This document shows, piece after piece, positions 21,001 through 31,900 of a stretch of DNA of 60,000 bases (positions are counted from its first letter, which is position 1; the number at the start of each line of letters is the position of its first letter). The stretch spans positions 8,521,605 to 8,581,604 of the forward strand of contig OX442321.1 in NCBI GenBank assembly GCA_949358305.1. The letters are read 5' to 3'. Made by a program: the position numbers and the translations under genes. The stretch is from Strigamia acuminata (lineage: Eukaryota; Arthropoda; Chilopoda; Geophilomorpha; Linotaeniidae). The notes beneath the pieces were generated by a model. The model worked only from the letters and a program-made list of their open reading frames with translations. It had not been told where the DNA came from and did not search any database.

Positions 21001-22195
21001 GTCGGCATCGAGCGATGAAAGTGTCAAAAAAATCGATTGACCGGACGCGAATCCCCCGGGCGGGCGTCTCGTGAACGGGGTTCGTGCAAACCTCGCACTC
21101 GCGCACGGGGGTCGGCGGTCGGTCGCGGCACTCGGCCCATTGCGGCGGCACCGTGCTCGAAACGCCTTCACTTTTTGGATTCGCGCCCTAACACACAGGT
21201 GACTTTCCATATATAGGATGGATGTTTTCTAAAGTTTTTTTTTAAGTCCAGGAAAACGGGAGGGCGGGTGGGCGGCCGTTGTTTTTGTATTTTTGCACGA
21301 TGGTTTTGCGAACTCATCTGCTGCACAACATGAATTTTCATAGAATTATAGTTAAGTTTGTGTTTAAGATTTTTTTGTTTTTGTTTTTTACTTTGAAAAC
21401 ATTTTATTTTTCGTTTATTCCGAGTCTAATTTGCATGATTAATCTTGTATTCGTCTATTCTGTAATACAAATTGCACTAAATTACAATAACGAACCAATT
21501 ATTGCATATTTCAATTGAAATTTGCCTCGGTACAGACATAATTGCGAGGGAAATAAATAATAGTAAACATTAATAACTTCTTTTCATTTCATATTTTCAA
21601 GAAAAGTCTTTTCACTACACAGCCATCATGACTCAGTTTTCTCTGAATTGTGACCACTTCTTTTTCAAATGCTACTCAAATAAGAATAATAAGGATAATG
21701 ATAATACTATAAAAAAAAATATAAATAAATAAATTTAAAAAAAAAAAGTAAAAAAAAAAAAAAAAAAAAAAACATAATACCGAGGAGGTGGAGAATGTGT
21801 AGAACAAGATCGGCCAAGGTGCGCCTGGGGGAAATGGCAACCGCACGTGGCTCAGGCAAGCCACCGACCAATCAGCGTACTTCACCATCTGCCCACCAAC
21901 ATCCTCTCGCGGTGCTTTCTATGGAATGTGCTCGCGACGGCCACGTGGGTCTGAAAGTCCACCCTTACCCTCCAATAACGATCTTCCCTTCCCCTACCTG
22001 ATCCTGATTCTGGCCCCTCAGATTTCCCTCCGACCCTCATCACCCCCATACTTTGCGTGAAAGTGAATTTCAAGTCAGACGCCAGGTGAAAGATCTTCTA
22101 TCCACCCACGCTGCGTCCCCAGCTGATGCCCCCACGTTGCCCACCACCAATAGTGAAACAGAGACGTTTTCACCTCACTGTGCCGTTCATTTAAC
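18061..22195. other. Intergenic region between WDFY2 and the chitin-binding gene
   Basis: Divergent promoters are expected at its two ends. Just upstream of WDFY2 (18061-18140) composition is balanced. The middle is AT-rich with low-complexity runs, such as the A-rich block 21710-21775. A GC-rich patch lies at about 20885-21175 (separate entry). From 21800 to 22195 the sequence is GC-balanced, with a CCAAT-type box (ACCAATCAG, about 21868-21876) and E-boxes (CACGTG). It probably carries the promoter and 5' UTR of the chitin-binding gene. Several 60-144 codon ORFs here match nothing I know and overlap on both strands. Confidence 0.45.
20885..21175. other. GC-rich, CpG-rich patch of unknown role
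   Basis: About 290 bases are strongly GC- and CpG-rich inside otherwise AT-rich sequence, with sharp edges: an A-rich block just left of 20885 and AT-rich sequence after 21200. Three overlapping minus-strand frames are open through it, as expected from few AT-rich stop codons rather than coding. It looks like an unmethylated CpG island or an isolated promoter, possibly of a non-coding transcript or a distant 5' exon. I do not recognise ribosomal RNA in it. Confidence 0.5.
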
Positions 22196-25100
22196 ATGGG
22201 CTCGACCGGCTGCAAAAGCACTATTGTCTGCACAGGTAAAAAATTTAATTTATCTCCTTTTTACAACGTTTTTATCGAAGATATGATGGAAAAAGTGTTA
22301 CTTAGGAAGCATTTGCTTAAATCTCGCCCAAATTTTTGCGATTAAACGGTTTTCAGGCGGTTTTTGATGTTTTTTTTTTATTTTAAAGTTTGAAAATTTA
22401 AAGAATTAAGCAAAATATTCTAAAGGCACATTTCTCGACTTGTAAATATAATGAGTTCAGTTTCCAAGAAACTTGTTTTATAATAGAACAACTGCAAAGT
22501 TCACGCATGTATAAGTTTGTGCAACTTTTAAATGATACTGATTCGAATGGATTTGCAAAAGCAGAAAAAAAGAAAACAATTTTTAAAAGTTTTAAAAAAA
22601 AATTTATTTATTTTTTGGGTTTATCTGTGGAGACTCGTAAAGTATAAAAAGAGTTGTTGTTGGAGGAGGACCTTCATAAGATTCCCGTCACAGAGGAGAA
22701 AGTTCACCGAGGTTCACACGGGGTCATGGACAAAAAAGCATCTTCGCAGCCTCACACTTGAAACCCCTGGAAAAACGGGCGTCACGACTCACGCGCACGA
22801 TTTGCAGTCACTCTAGTGTCTAAATGCAAAACAAAACGCACTTTTCCCCTTGAAAAGTCCTTTAATGTGACTACAAACAACATGATTCTTGATCACGAAT
22901 AATGAAAAAAATATTTATAGCATAAAACATTCGTTTGCAATCACGCCGCGTAAAAAAAAAAATTTAAATCACGCATTTTTGTACGCATTGTACAGTTTAC
23001 CGATGTAACGACCGAAAAGAAAAAGAAAAAAAAAGTCCAACCGAGTTCGGAAAAGAAAGAAATTACATGTGTGCAGTAAACGTGTTGTTTGCGCGTGCAA
23101 ATCGTGAGGAAACCCGGCCATTTGAATCATGACGCAATCTTGACGTTACACAGGCCATGCTCTTAACATCCGGGATGAGCTTAGCGAGCAATATTGATGA
23201 CCGAACGGCGATTAACAACAGTATATAATTGGTGGTTTTAAACCGATTTCAACAGATATGAAAACATTGAGCAAAGGGTAAACAAAGCGATGTAATAAAT
23301 AAATATTTGCAAAATTGCAAATTAGAACGGATGAACAAATAGATTTTGGAGATCAAAGCGCGTCCATTTACTTTAATGCGAGGGAATAATTTACATAGCT
23401 GCGATTGCCATTGGGTGCAAAGAATGAGCCAAAATTATTGCGACAGATGGAATGAAAGGGAAAGCAGGCTGCAAACCAGAGGTGGAATCCGCATTCTTTG
23501 GCAAGAAAGCTGTTGTCTCGCAAACCGGAACTAGTGTTAAGTGGGAAGACGAATTTAAGGGGCACTTTTCTTAATGACCGGTTGGCTTTAAAATGATAGA
23601 GAAATTTAATTTTTCATTTCTTTTCTTTTTTCTTTTTATTAATTTTTAGCACTTTTGCTTTTGATATTGGGAAGTCACAACTGTAGAGTGGAAAGTCATT
23701 TACAGGTAAAGCAAAAAAATAATAAAAAATGAAATATTACCGTCATTAATTAATCGAGTCGAGGATTTTCAGGTGTCAATGCCGGCGGATGATGTAATTA
23801 GAAATTATACCGAATCCTGTGAGAGTCACCCAAATGGTATATACACACGTTTGCTGGATAACTGTAAAAGTTATTACAGGTATGCTTAAATTTACAACGT
23901 TTCTGATGAAAATATGAACAAGATAGTAATTTTTTTTCAGATGTTACAATGGATCTAAATTCCAATACCAATGTGATGAGGGATTTGCTTTCGACATGGT
24001 TACGGGAGAATGCACTGTAGCGGAAAAAGTGCAATGCGACACCGAAGATTTTGGTCAACTCGTTTTGGACTGCGATGGCAAACCCGACGGAGTTTACGTC
24101 GATTTTTATAGTCGTTGTCATAACTACTATTGGTAAAATAAAGAGCGAGCATTTGAAAAGTGTGCAACTAAATTAAATTGTTTAAAATGGTTTAAAAACT
24201 AGGTGCGAAAACGGTCAAAAAATGGATTTTACGTGCGGTCAACACATGTCTTTTGATCTGCGCACGTCTTCCTGCATGGACAACTCGCTCATCAAATGTC
24301 AAATTCCAAACTGCAAGTCTAAAGACAACGGTTATTACCCACTGCCAGAGACTGACTCCAAACTCTACTTCAGCTGTCAAGAGGGGTCCCCAACAGCAGT
24401 TTTCACTTGCCCCACTGGCAGAAGCCTTGACCCCCAAGTCGGTTCCTGCAGAATCTTCCCATTTATCAATCCCGGTTTTTTGGACTGTGCAGGGAAAGCT
24501 GACGGCTACTACCCCGATTTCGCCAACAACTGCCACAGTTTCTATTACTGCAACGACAGCGAATTGAAGTTGGTCTTGGCGTGTCCGACTGGAAAGGCGT
24601 TCAACATTTTGACCAATCAATGCGAAGAAGCGGGTCTCGTCACGTGCTCCATGACGCATTGGTCGCGGTCTTTCTTCTCCGGCTGCGACGACAAAGCCAA
24701 TGGACTTCATCCGGACTTCACGAGCGAATGCAAAGGTTTTTACGAATGTCAGAACAACGAGAGGATTCGTAATTTCACGTGCCAGGACGGTCAAAGGTTC
24801 AACAGGGCGGTCAAGAAATGCGACGAAGAAGTGAATGTTGTTTGTTCCACAGCAATCGTGCATCATTTTCAGAATTTTTGCATCGGCAAATTGAACGGTT
24901 TTTATCCCAACTTGGTGACCGGTTGTCGCAGTTTTCTCTACTGCCAAGAAGGACGAATCGCATCCGAGATCACGTGTCCAAAGGGCAATGTCTACGACGC
25001 GACCAAAAAGTACTGTGTGCAAGAAAGCGAGGCCGTTAGCTGCGTGTCCGATCTGACGCAGTGGGAATGCGTTGGTAATAAAGACGGATACTACGCGGAT

Positions 25101-27500
25101 TTGGAATCGAACTGTAACAGCTATTTCTATTGCGTCGGCGGGTCGAAACTGCTGGAATTGGTGTGTCCTTCCGGGAAACTATTCGATCCGAACAAGAAAC
25201 AGTGCGTTATTGCGGACCAGGTCGTGTGTCAGCACTCTTCGGACGACCCCGAATGCGCGGGTCGTTCGGACGGATATTATCCGAATTTAGCGAGTGGATG
25301 TCGCAAGTTTTTTTACTGCAGGGGCAGAGAAAAGATGAGCGAAATGAGTTGTCCGCCCGAACAAATATTTGACCAAGAAGCGCAGGCATGCGCATCTGCG
25401 CACAGCACCACGTGTCATGGCACCATGAATGAAGAATGTTTGACAGATGGCTTTCATGGAGATGCGGCATCAAATTGTGGAACTTATTCCTTCTGTCTCC
25501 GAGGTCGTAAAATGCAGACATTCCAATGTCCATCAGGCACCATTTTCGACTCCACGTGGGACATGTGTGTGGATGAAAAAGTGGCGCAATGTCGAAGCAA
25601 AACACTCATGGAGAACTGTATGGGCAAAACTAATGGCTTTCATCCGTTGTCCTTGTCGTTCATCAGTGCCAGGTTCTACCTATGCCAAGACAATCGGTTG
25701 GCCGCCACGTTGGACTGTCCACCAGGGGGTGTTTTCGACACAAATTCGTCCAGGTGCGAGCCGCGAAAGACGAGCGGTCAGTGCAACCACACAACTGATA
25801 ACTGTTGTGCCGGCTTGCCTGATGGGTATTACTTGATGAAGTCGTCCGACTTTTACTCGTGTTTTAAGTCCCACTTGACTAGACACAAGTGTCCTAATGG
25901 ATTGAAATTAGATTGGGAGACGATTTCTTGCAAGGACCAGGGACCAATCAATAACGGTGAAGCAGACAACGAATGTAAGTCTAAAGAAAATGGATTTATC
26001 ACCAACCAGCAGAAGGGTTGCCGGCAGTTCAATTTGTGTTTAAGTGGCCATTCCGAATTAAGAGGCGTATGCCCTTGGGGATCCGTGTTTGATGGCGAAA
26101 AGGGTTATTGCCGGTCACCACAGCACTTTAAATGTCCCAACATAAAGCAAAACAAGCCTGGATTTAATTGCAGTGGTAAATCCAACGCTTATTACGCCGA
26201 TGTAAATGCCAACTGCACGCAGTTTGCTCTGTGTATCGAAGAAAAACATGTTGCCACTAATTCTTGCGGTGAGGGAAGTGTGTTTGTGGAGAAAGAACAG
26301 CACTGCAAGCCAGTCAAGGTCGATAAACACTGCGATGTAATCGAAATTGCGATAACAACAGATTCGGCTTCAACTGACGACAGTAATTTCTCGTCCAGTG
26401 CCACTCGTCCGATCCCCACCAACCAACACGAAGCCTTCGTGTCCGATTTTCGCAAATCGTTCGAAATGCCAGAAGCGCAGCCCACTTTTCCATCGCATCC
26501 GTATCTCTTGGAAGACCTCACCTGCAAAGATAAAACCAACGGGGTTTATCCGGACTACACTTCCGGTTGTCGCATGTTTTACATTTGCTTCAGACAAGTG
26601 AAAATGGAGTTTTCCTGCTCGGGCACGCTGCTTTTTAATCCCAGAAGCAACGCGTGCGACGACCCGGCCACCGTCGTTTGCCAACAGACTGCAGACATGT
26701 CTGACGTAACCTACAATGACGTTAAGAGCAGACTGTTGACGTATGGAGATAAGTTAAAACCAGACGGCTTCACATGCTCTTCGATGGAGACTGGTTTTTT
26801 TCCAGATTACGCAACCGGATGCCGAGATTTCTACGTTTGTTTTCGTGGAATTCAAAAAACATACAGTTGCCCGGCCGAACTTTTATTCAATCCTGAGACG
26901 AAAAATTGCGATGCTGCTCGCAACGTTGCGTGCGATCCATTGGCCACTTTCCCGCCGACTCCGTCCAGCATCCCATCGTCCACCGAGATGTTTGTGACGA
27001 AAATGAGCAAAGAAAAGGGAAAAATTGACAATTCGTACTTCGAATGCCCGAAAAAATCGCGAGACGTGCATCCGGATGCTGCGAGTGGATGTCGCAATTA
27101 TTACATCTGTATGGATGGTGCAATGCACAAGGCTTCTTGCCCACCTGGCACAAAGTACAACGTGAAGATTAAACACTGCGATTTGGAAAGCAAAGTTGTG
27201 TGTCCCGATTTAGTAACAACAGTTAAAAACACAGCTGTGTCAACAGTAACGGTGAAAGGATATCTAACTAAAGTGATTACAACAGCAACGCCACGTCCAT
27301 CAACAACAAACGTTTTGCCTCCTTTTGATTGCACTGGAAGAAGAGACGGGTTTTATGCGGATTATAACCGGAATTGTCACGTTTTCTACCGCTGTCTTCG
27401 AGGGAAGAAGTTGTCTTATTACTGTAAACTTGGTCAACTGTTTAATCCCACTCTTCAGATTTGTGACTTTGAGGATAATGTTCGTTGTATCAAACATTAA
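22196..27500 (+). CDS. Secreted multi-domain chitin-binding protein (17 peritrophin-A/CBM14 domains)
   Basis: Five exons: 22196-22235, 23650-23705, 23773-23879, 23941-24132 and 24203-27500, giving 1230 aa. The first two exons join to a signal peptide: MGSTGCKSTIVC, then the core TALLLLILGS. The rest is a chain of 17 six-cysteine peritrophin-A domains with the pattern C..K.DG.Y.D....C..FY.C..G....C..G..F.....C.......C. Clear examples are CDGKPDGVYVDF, CAGKADGYYPDF and CTGRRDGFYADYNRNC. Two or three domains lack canonical cysteines (the third, and the one near 25800-25960). Only short Ser/Thr-rich linkers separate domains 13-14, 15-16 and 16-17, so it is not a mucin-type peritrophin. No catalytic chitinase or deacetylase domain is present. 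It is expected to bind and perhaps cross-link chitin in cuticle or peritrophic matrix. Domains from the second onward lie mostly in one 3.3-kb exon. A 276-codon minus-strand frame inside that exon is a shadow. Confidence 0.93.
22236..23649 (+). other. Intron 1 of the chitin-binding protein gene
   Basis: A 1.4-kb intron splits the signal-peptide codons (phase 1). The sequence is AT-rich, and no coding exon or RNA gene was recognised. A 94-codon ORF at 22532-22816 is unlike any family I know. Confidence 0.7.
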
Positions 27501-27814
27501 ATTTTTTGGATTTTTATTTTTGTTTTTTATTTTTTCATAATTTGCACCTGTATCATGCGTGCTATTTACGGAACTAAGGCGTACAATTTCTATTCTTTTA
27601 CAACGTTCAACATAATATACCTCATTGTATTATTTATTGTAAAATTCGACGTAGTCTTAACACACATTGTATTGAGTTTGTAATGCATATTGCATGTATA
27701 CTGTATGTTCTCTAACCGAATTTAGAAGTGGATAATTAATAAATCATATTTCATCTTGCATATTTTTGTAGCTGGTCTACTGCTTGTAATTAATTTTTTT
27801 TTTATCATTCTTTC

Positions 27815-27820
27815 AATAAA
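27815..27820 (+). terminator. Candidate poly(A) signal of the chitin-binding gene
   Basis: An AATAAA hexamer 315 bases after the stop codon, followed by T-rich sequence. It is the most conventional signal in the 3' flank; earlier variants such as AATTAATAAAT near 27735 are also possible. Confidence 0.4.
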
Positions 27821-28558
27821 CATTTTATTAATCCATTCGTAGTTTGTTCGGAAAAATGACATCGAATCGAAAGAACTCAACTAAGAAACATCAGATAACG
27901 TCATTATAATTTGCTTTCAACGGCATATAAAATGTAGAACATGTAAATACAATAAGAAACACGGACATTTTAATTTATTAAAGAGTATAATTCACAGCGC
28001 ACTGCCGAGTTTGATGTAGGAGTTAACGAAACCGCACCAAGATGGCAGTAACGTCTCGCACGATAAAAACACTGGTTTTTTGATTGCAGAAATAGTTATT
28101 AGGGATAAAGTTAGATTTAAATGAATGGAAAAAATACACAGGATAAATTCCTGTAGTTTACCTGGTTGGAATTGTAAAGTTTAAAAAAAAAATAGTAATA
28201 ATAATAACAATAATAATTATCATACAGTTTGTTTTTGAAAATGAAAAATTGGCGGAATAAATATGAAATGATTTGAAAATGATGTTCAAATTGAAAAGTG
28301 AAATTTGTGTAAACAATCGGTGTTGGGAGAGGACACCGCACCACTGGCACCAACCAGCACACGTACCAGCGAAAAGCGAGTAGCCACTTATGAAATCAGC
28401 AATCACTATTGCTTTGATCTGGCCGAGAGACGAAACGATTTGTGTTCTAACGAGGCGTATTTTTTGAAAAAGTGTCTCGTTGTATTTCTTAATCGAAAAT
28501 GGGAAATATTTCGGTCGCAATTGGCAAATTTTAATTATTAATCAATGAATTAATGTTT

Positions 28559-28570
28559 TGCGCATGCGCC
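28559..28570 (+). promoter_or_regulatory. NRF-1-type palindrome in the NALF promoter
   Basis: TGCGCATGCGCC is an exact match to the NRF-1 consensus (YGCGCAYGCGCR, one relaxed end base) and sits where the CpG-rich region begins, about 390 bases before the NALF start codon. The Drosophila homologue Ewg binds the same core. The function here is inferred. Confidence 0.5.
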
Positions 28571-28957
28571 GTGCAGTGGCAGAGGACTCGACCAACCTCA
28601 AGATGGCGGGCGGCGGAGACACGTACATGTAGTCGAACGAGTGGTGATCTCCTCAGCATGAACGACCGGCTCGCGAGTCCCGGCGACCCATCAGGTTCCG
28701 CGTTGGCAAACGCAACGACATCAGTCTTGTCTCGTCGCCTCGCCCGTCGCCTGGCCGTGGCCGTGGGCCCGCAGTGCGTCGTCGCAGGCCGCCGCTGCTC
28801 AGGCTCATCAGGCTCAGCAGGCTCAGCTGCCGCGTCGGGCATTTGCCGCTCCAGCTCAGGTCGGCGATGCCCCTCGCTAGCAACGCATCATCCGGCAGTC
28901 GCAGCCCCTCCGTCGCTCTCCTTCTCCTTCGCGGGGCCTGACTTAGTCCAATGAAAT

Positions 28958-31900
28958 ATGACATTGGTGTCTAAGAATGGAAGGCCGTCAAGGGTAACGT
29001 CGTTGTTCAGCTGCCAGGGTGTCGTGCCAACATGGCGGATACGATTGTGTTGGTGTGTGCTCCGCTCCTCTCTCCCGCTCTCCTCAATCTTTTTCGTGTT
29101 GCTCTTCTTCTGGGTGGCATCGTGTGGCGGCAGCGGCGGTAACGTGGCGCACGACGGCGCCTCGTCAGCGCTCATCGCCAACGCGTGGATACCTTCAGGG
29201 TTCTTAGCCAATTACACCTTCAACTCGGCCGTGGGTGTGGGCGAGTGCTACGCTAACCCGAGTCTCACCCCGACCGACGCTTCGGCTACTTCGACCGGCT
29301 TAACCACCAGCTCGATGTGTGGCGAGTCGAGTTGGTCGAGTAGCCACCAGTGCCTTTACTTGCGCGGCGACGCTGCGGCCGAGTGCGTCTGCTCGTGCCC
29401 GGCCGAAAGATCGCGGGCTCACGTGCTACGAAAGATGCGACTGTCCTTTTGCACGCACCACGCGCTGGACACGGTGCTCAATTTGACCATGGTGGCAAAC
29501 GAATCTCCCGACGAGTGCCTAACGCATTTACGTGCAGTGCAGCACTTAGACGACTTGGCGAGTCGTGTTTCCTGTGAATTTGAACACATTTTATCTAGGT
29601 ACGATTGTAACAACGGCTATTCTTCCAAATGGAATTGTGATGATTGCAAGGTAAGATTTTTTACAACAACAAACAAAATAATACATCACCCTTTTACACC
29701 TTTTATATTTTTATATTTTTATATTTTACATTTACACATCTCACTCTTTTTTTATTCTCATTTCTTTGCTTCCACTTCCCAACGCAGGAAGTCGAAACCA
29801 AGATGGCTGGCTTCGAATTCCTGGCGTGATTGATGCATGCTGCGATTTTTTAATAACAAATATCTCCCACTCTTGTAATATTAACGTTATATTAGCACCA
29901 TGTTTTTATTTTTTTTTTCTGTGTTTTCTTAATTTTCGACATTGTTTTTAGATTTTAATTTTAAAAAAAAATTACACACTTTAAGTTTTAGGCTTATTAT
30001 CGTGTGAAGAGGGGATCAATGAGCGGTGGATTGAAGACTTGTAACTGATTTAGTTGGGCAAGTGTTGTCAACATACACTCGCTTCCATTGGCGAGAATCT
30101 GAACAAATCTCATGCTGCGTAATTTACGACCAACTATAAACATAAGTGAAAAGAAAAAAAACTTGCACGTGTGGCTTAGAAAAGCCTTTATTAGTATTGG
30201 AAATTTATTTCTAAATATATACATAAACAAACAAATAAACAAACAAAGCAAAAAAAAAATGTTTTAACGTTTGATGTCTCGGTTTTAACTCGACATTTGC
30301 GATGTTTGGCCAAAGTGTAATGAGAAAAATGATGAAACTAAAACGAATGGATTGAAATTGAAGAAATTGAATTTTTCTTTTAAATGCAACTGATGCAATC
30401 TGATGAAAGCGAAGTGGGATATTGTTGTTTGGGCTTTGTGGCTCGAGATTATATGTATCGTGATTGGGGGCTCTTTTTATTGTGGGTTTTGGTGGTTTTC
30501 ATTATGAAGTGGTGTAATCCCTTGGGTCGCTGTCATTTGTCATTAGCGAATGGCGTGAAATTGCACATTTCTTTTCAGCTGTCGCTTTTCTCTATTAACA
30601 TGGCGTCCCAAGTGTGACTTTCATTTCGATTATCGAGGTGAATAAAGGTGCGAAAAATATACAGTTTAAAACGATCCCTCAAGTGTCGACACGTACGCTT
30701 TGATTTGCCAAAAATTAGTCCCTCTATGTCTATGTACTGCCTAACTGAATTTGTGGTTTGCAGCAAACGTAAGGGAAAAAAGATTTTCTTAATTGAATGA
30801 GGGAATAATTATTTACAAGGGGGGAAAAATTATTTCCTGGCCTGGTGCCAATTTACTAAATTTTATGAGCTGCCTTTGACTGGCGAAAATAAATGTATGA
30901 ATAATAAAAGGAACCTTTTTATACGTTTTACTGCACGTTCGAAAAAGATTAGGCTAAAACTAAGAGATTCTTTGTTATCAATTCAGACATTATTAATGTT
31001 TTACAAAGCGCTTTAAATGTTTTCCTTCCGTATTTAGCCGCTAGGTGCACTTATCCACAACCGACCAAATAATTAATAGATAACGACCAGCGTATTGTTG
31101 CGAGTCCAGTGTTAAAGAGCATGGAGTCATTGTTAATTAAGTAATTCACTTTGCTCTTGTTATTGCGTAAATCATTCCCGTAACGCGTAACAACTTATAT
31201 AAAAACAACAATAACAATGGCGGCCGAATTTTTCCTCTACTTTTATAGACCTTTGGAAAAATGAGGTAAGTGATGCGATTATGTGATTGCCAAAGTGCAT
31301 TGTTCTGTCATAATTTTCCAATGGTCTATGGGTAGTTATTTTAGACCCAAAAGAAATAGTTTTGTCGGGTGATGTAATTTTTATTCATCGTTTTGCGATT
31401 TGGTTGTGCGAATTATTCAAGTTTAGAAAACGAATTAGGCAGAATGTGATTTGCTCGGGCAATTAAGATGGAATTTGCGTTCTAAAGATGTCGTTTGAAA
31501 TTTGTTTTATAAAATTGTGTTAAGAAATGGACAATAAAAAATATAGTCAGCAAAGTTTGTGGGGAAATTAAGATTTAGTAGATTTAATTAAACCGTTGCA
31601 AGGTTATGCTGAAGTAAACTATGTGCATTGCTATGGAGATTTAAATTGTTGTTAATACTATCATCAAACGGAAATGAATTTTCTAGAAAGGTATTGAGCA
31701 ATATAATGTTGATAGTATACTTGTTTAGGGACAAGAATTTACTGTGTTTTCAGTTGTTCTTCGATTGGTGACATGTTACGTTGTCAGCAGTTGCTTCTTA
31801 CTTTTTAAGCTCTTATTAAAATCATGCAGACATAAATGGCATACCCAATCAACATCAAACATCTATGCAAAACAGTCAATTTTTTACCAAACCTACTTTT

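Larger units (their letters stand above)
27501..28957. other. Gap between the chitin-binding gene and NALF, including the NALF promoter
   Basis: The left part is the AT-rich 3' UTR of the chitin-binding gene. From 28550 the sequence turns abruptly GC- and CpG-rich and stays so through the first NALF exon, like a CpG-island promoter. It holds a perfect NRF-1-type palindrome and an AAGATGGCGG YY1-like element (28600-28609). An upstream ORF in the NALF frame fills 28553-28954 (see findings). Confidence 0.5.

Noticed and set aside
20885-21175. Ribosomal RNA or ITS fragment
   Set aside because: The GC-rich patch superficially looks like rDNA, but I could not match any conserved rRNA core.
20776-21210. 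Three overlapping minus-strand ORFs of 103-144 codons
   Set aside because: They owe their openness to the GC-rich patch, run into poly-Phe in AT-rich flank, and resemble no protein.
24192-25022. 276-codon minus-strand open frame inside the chitin-binding gene
   Set aside because: It is the antisense of cysteine-rich repeat coding sequence. The plus strand has an unmistakable domain series with matching splice sites.
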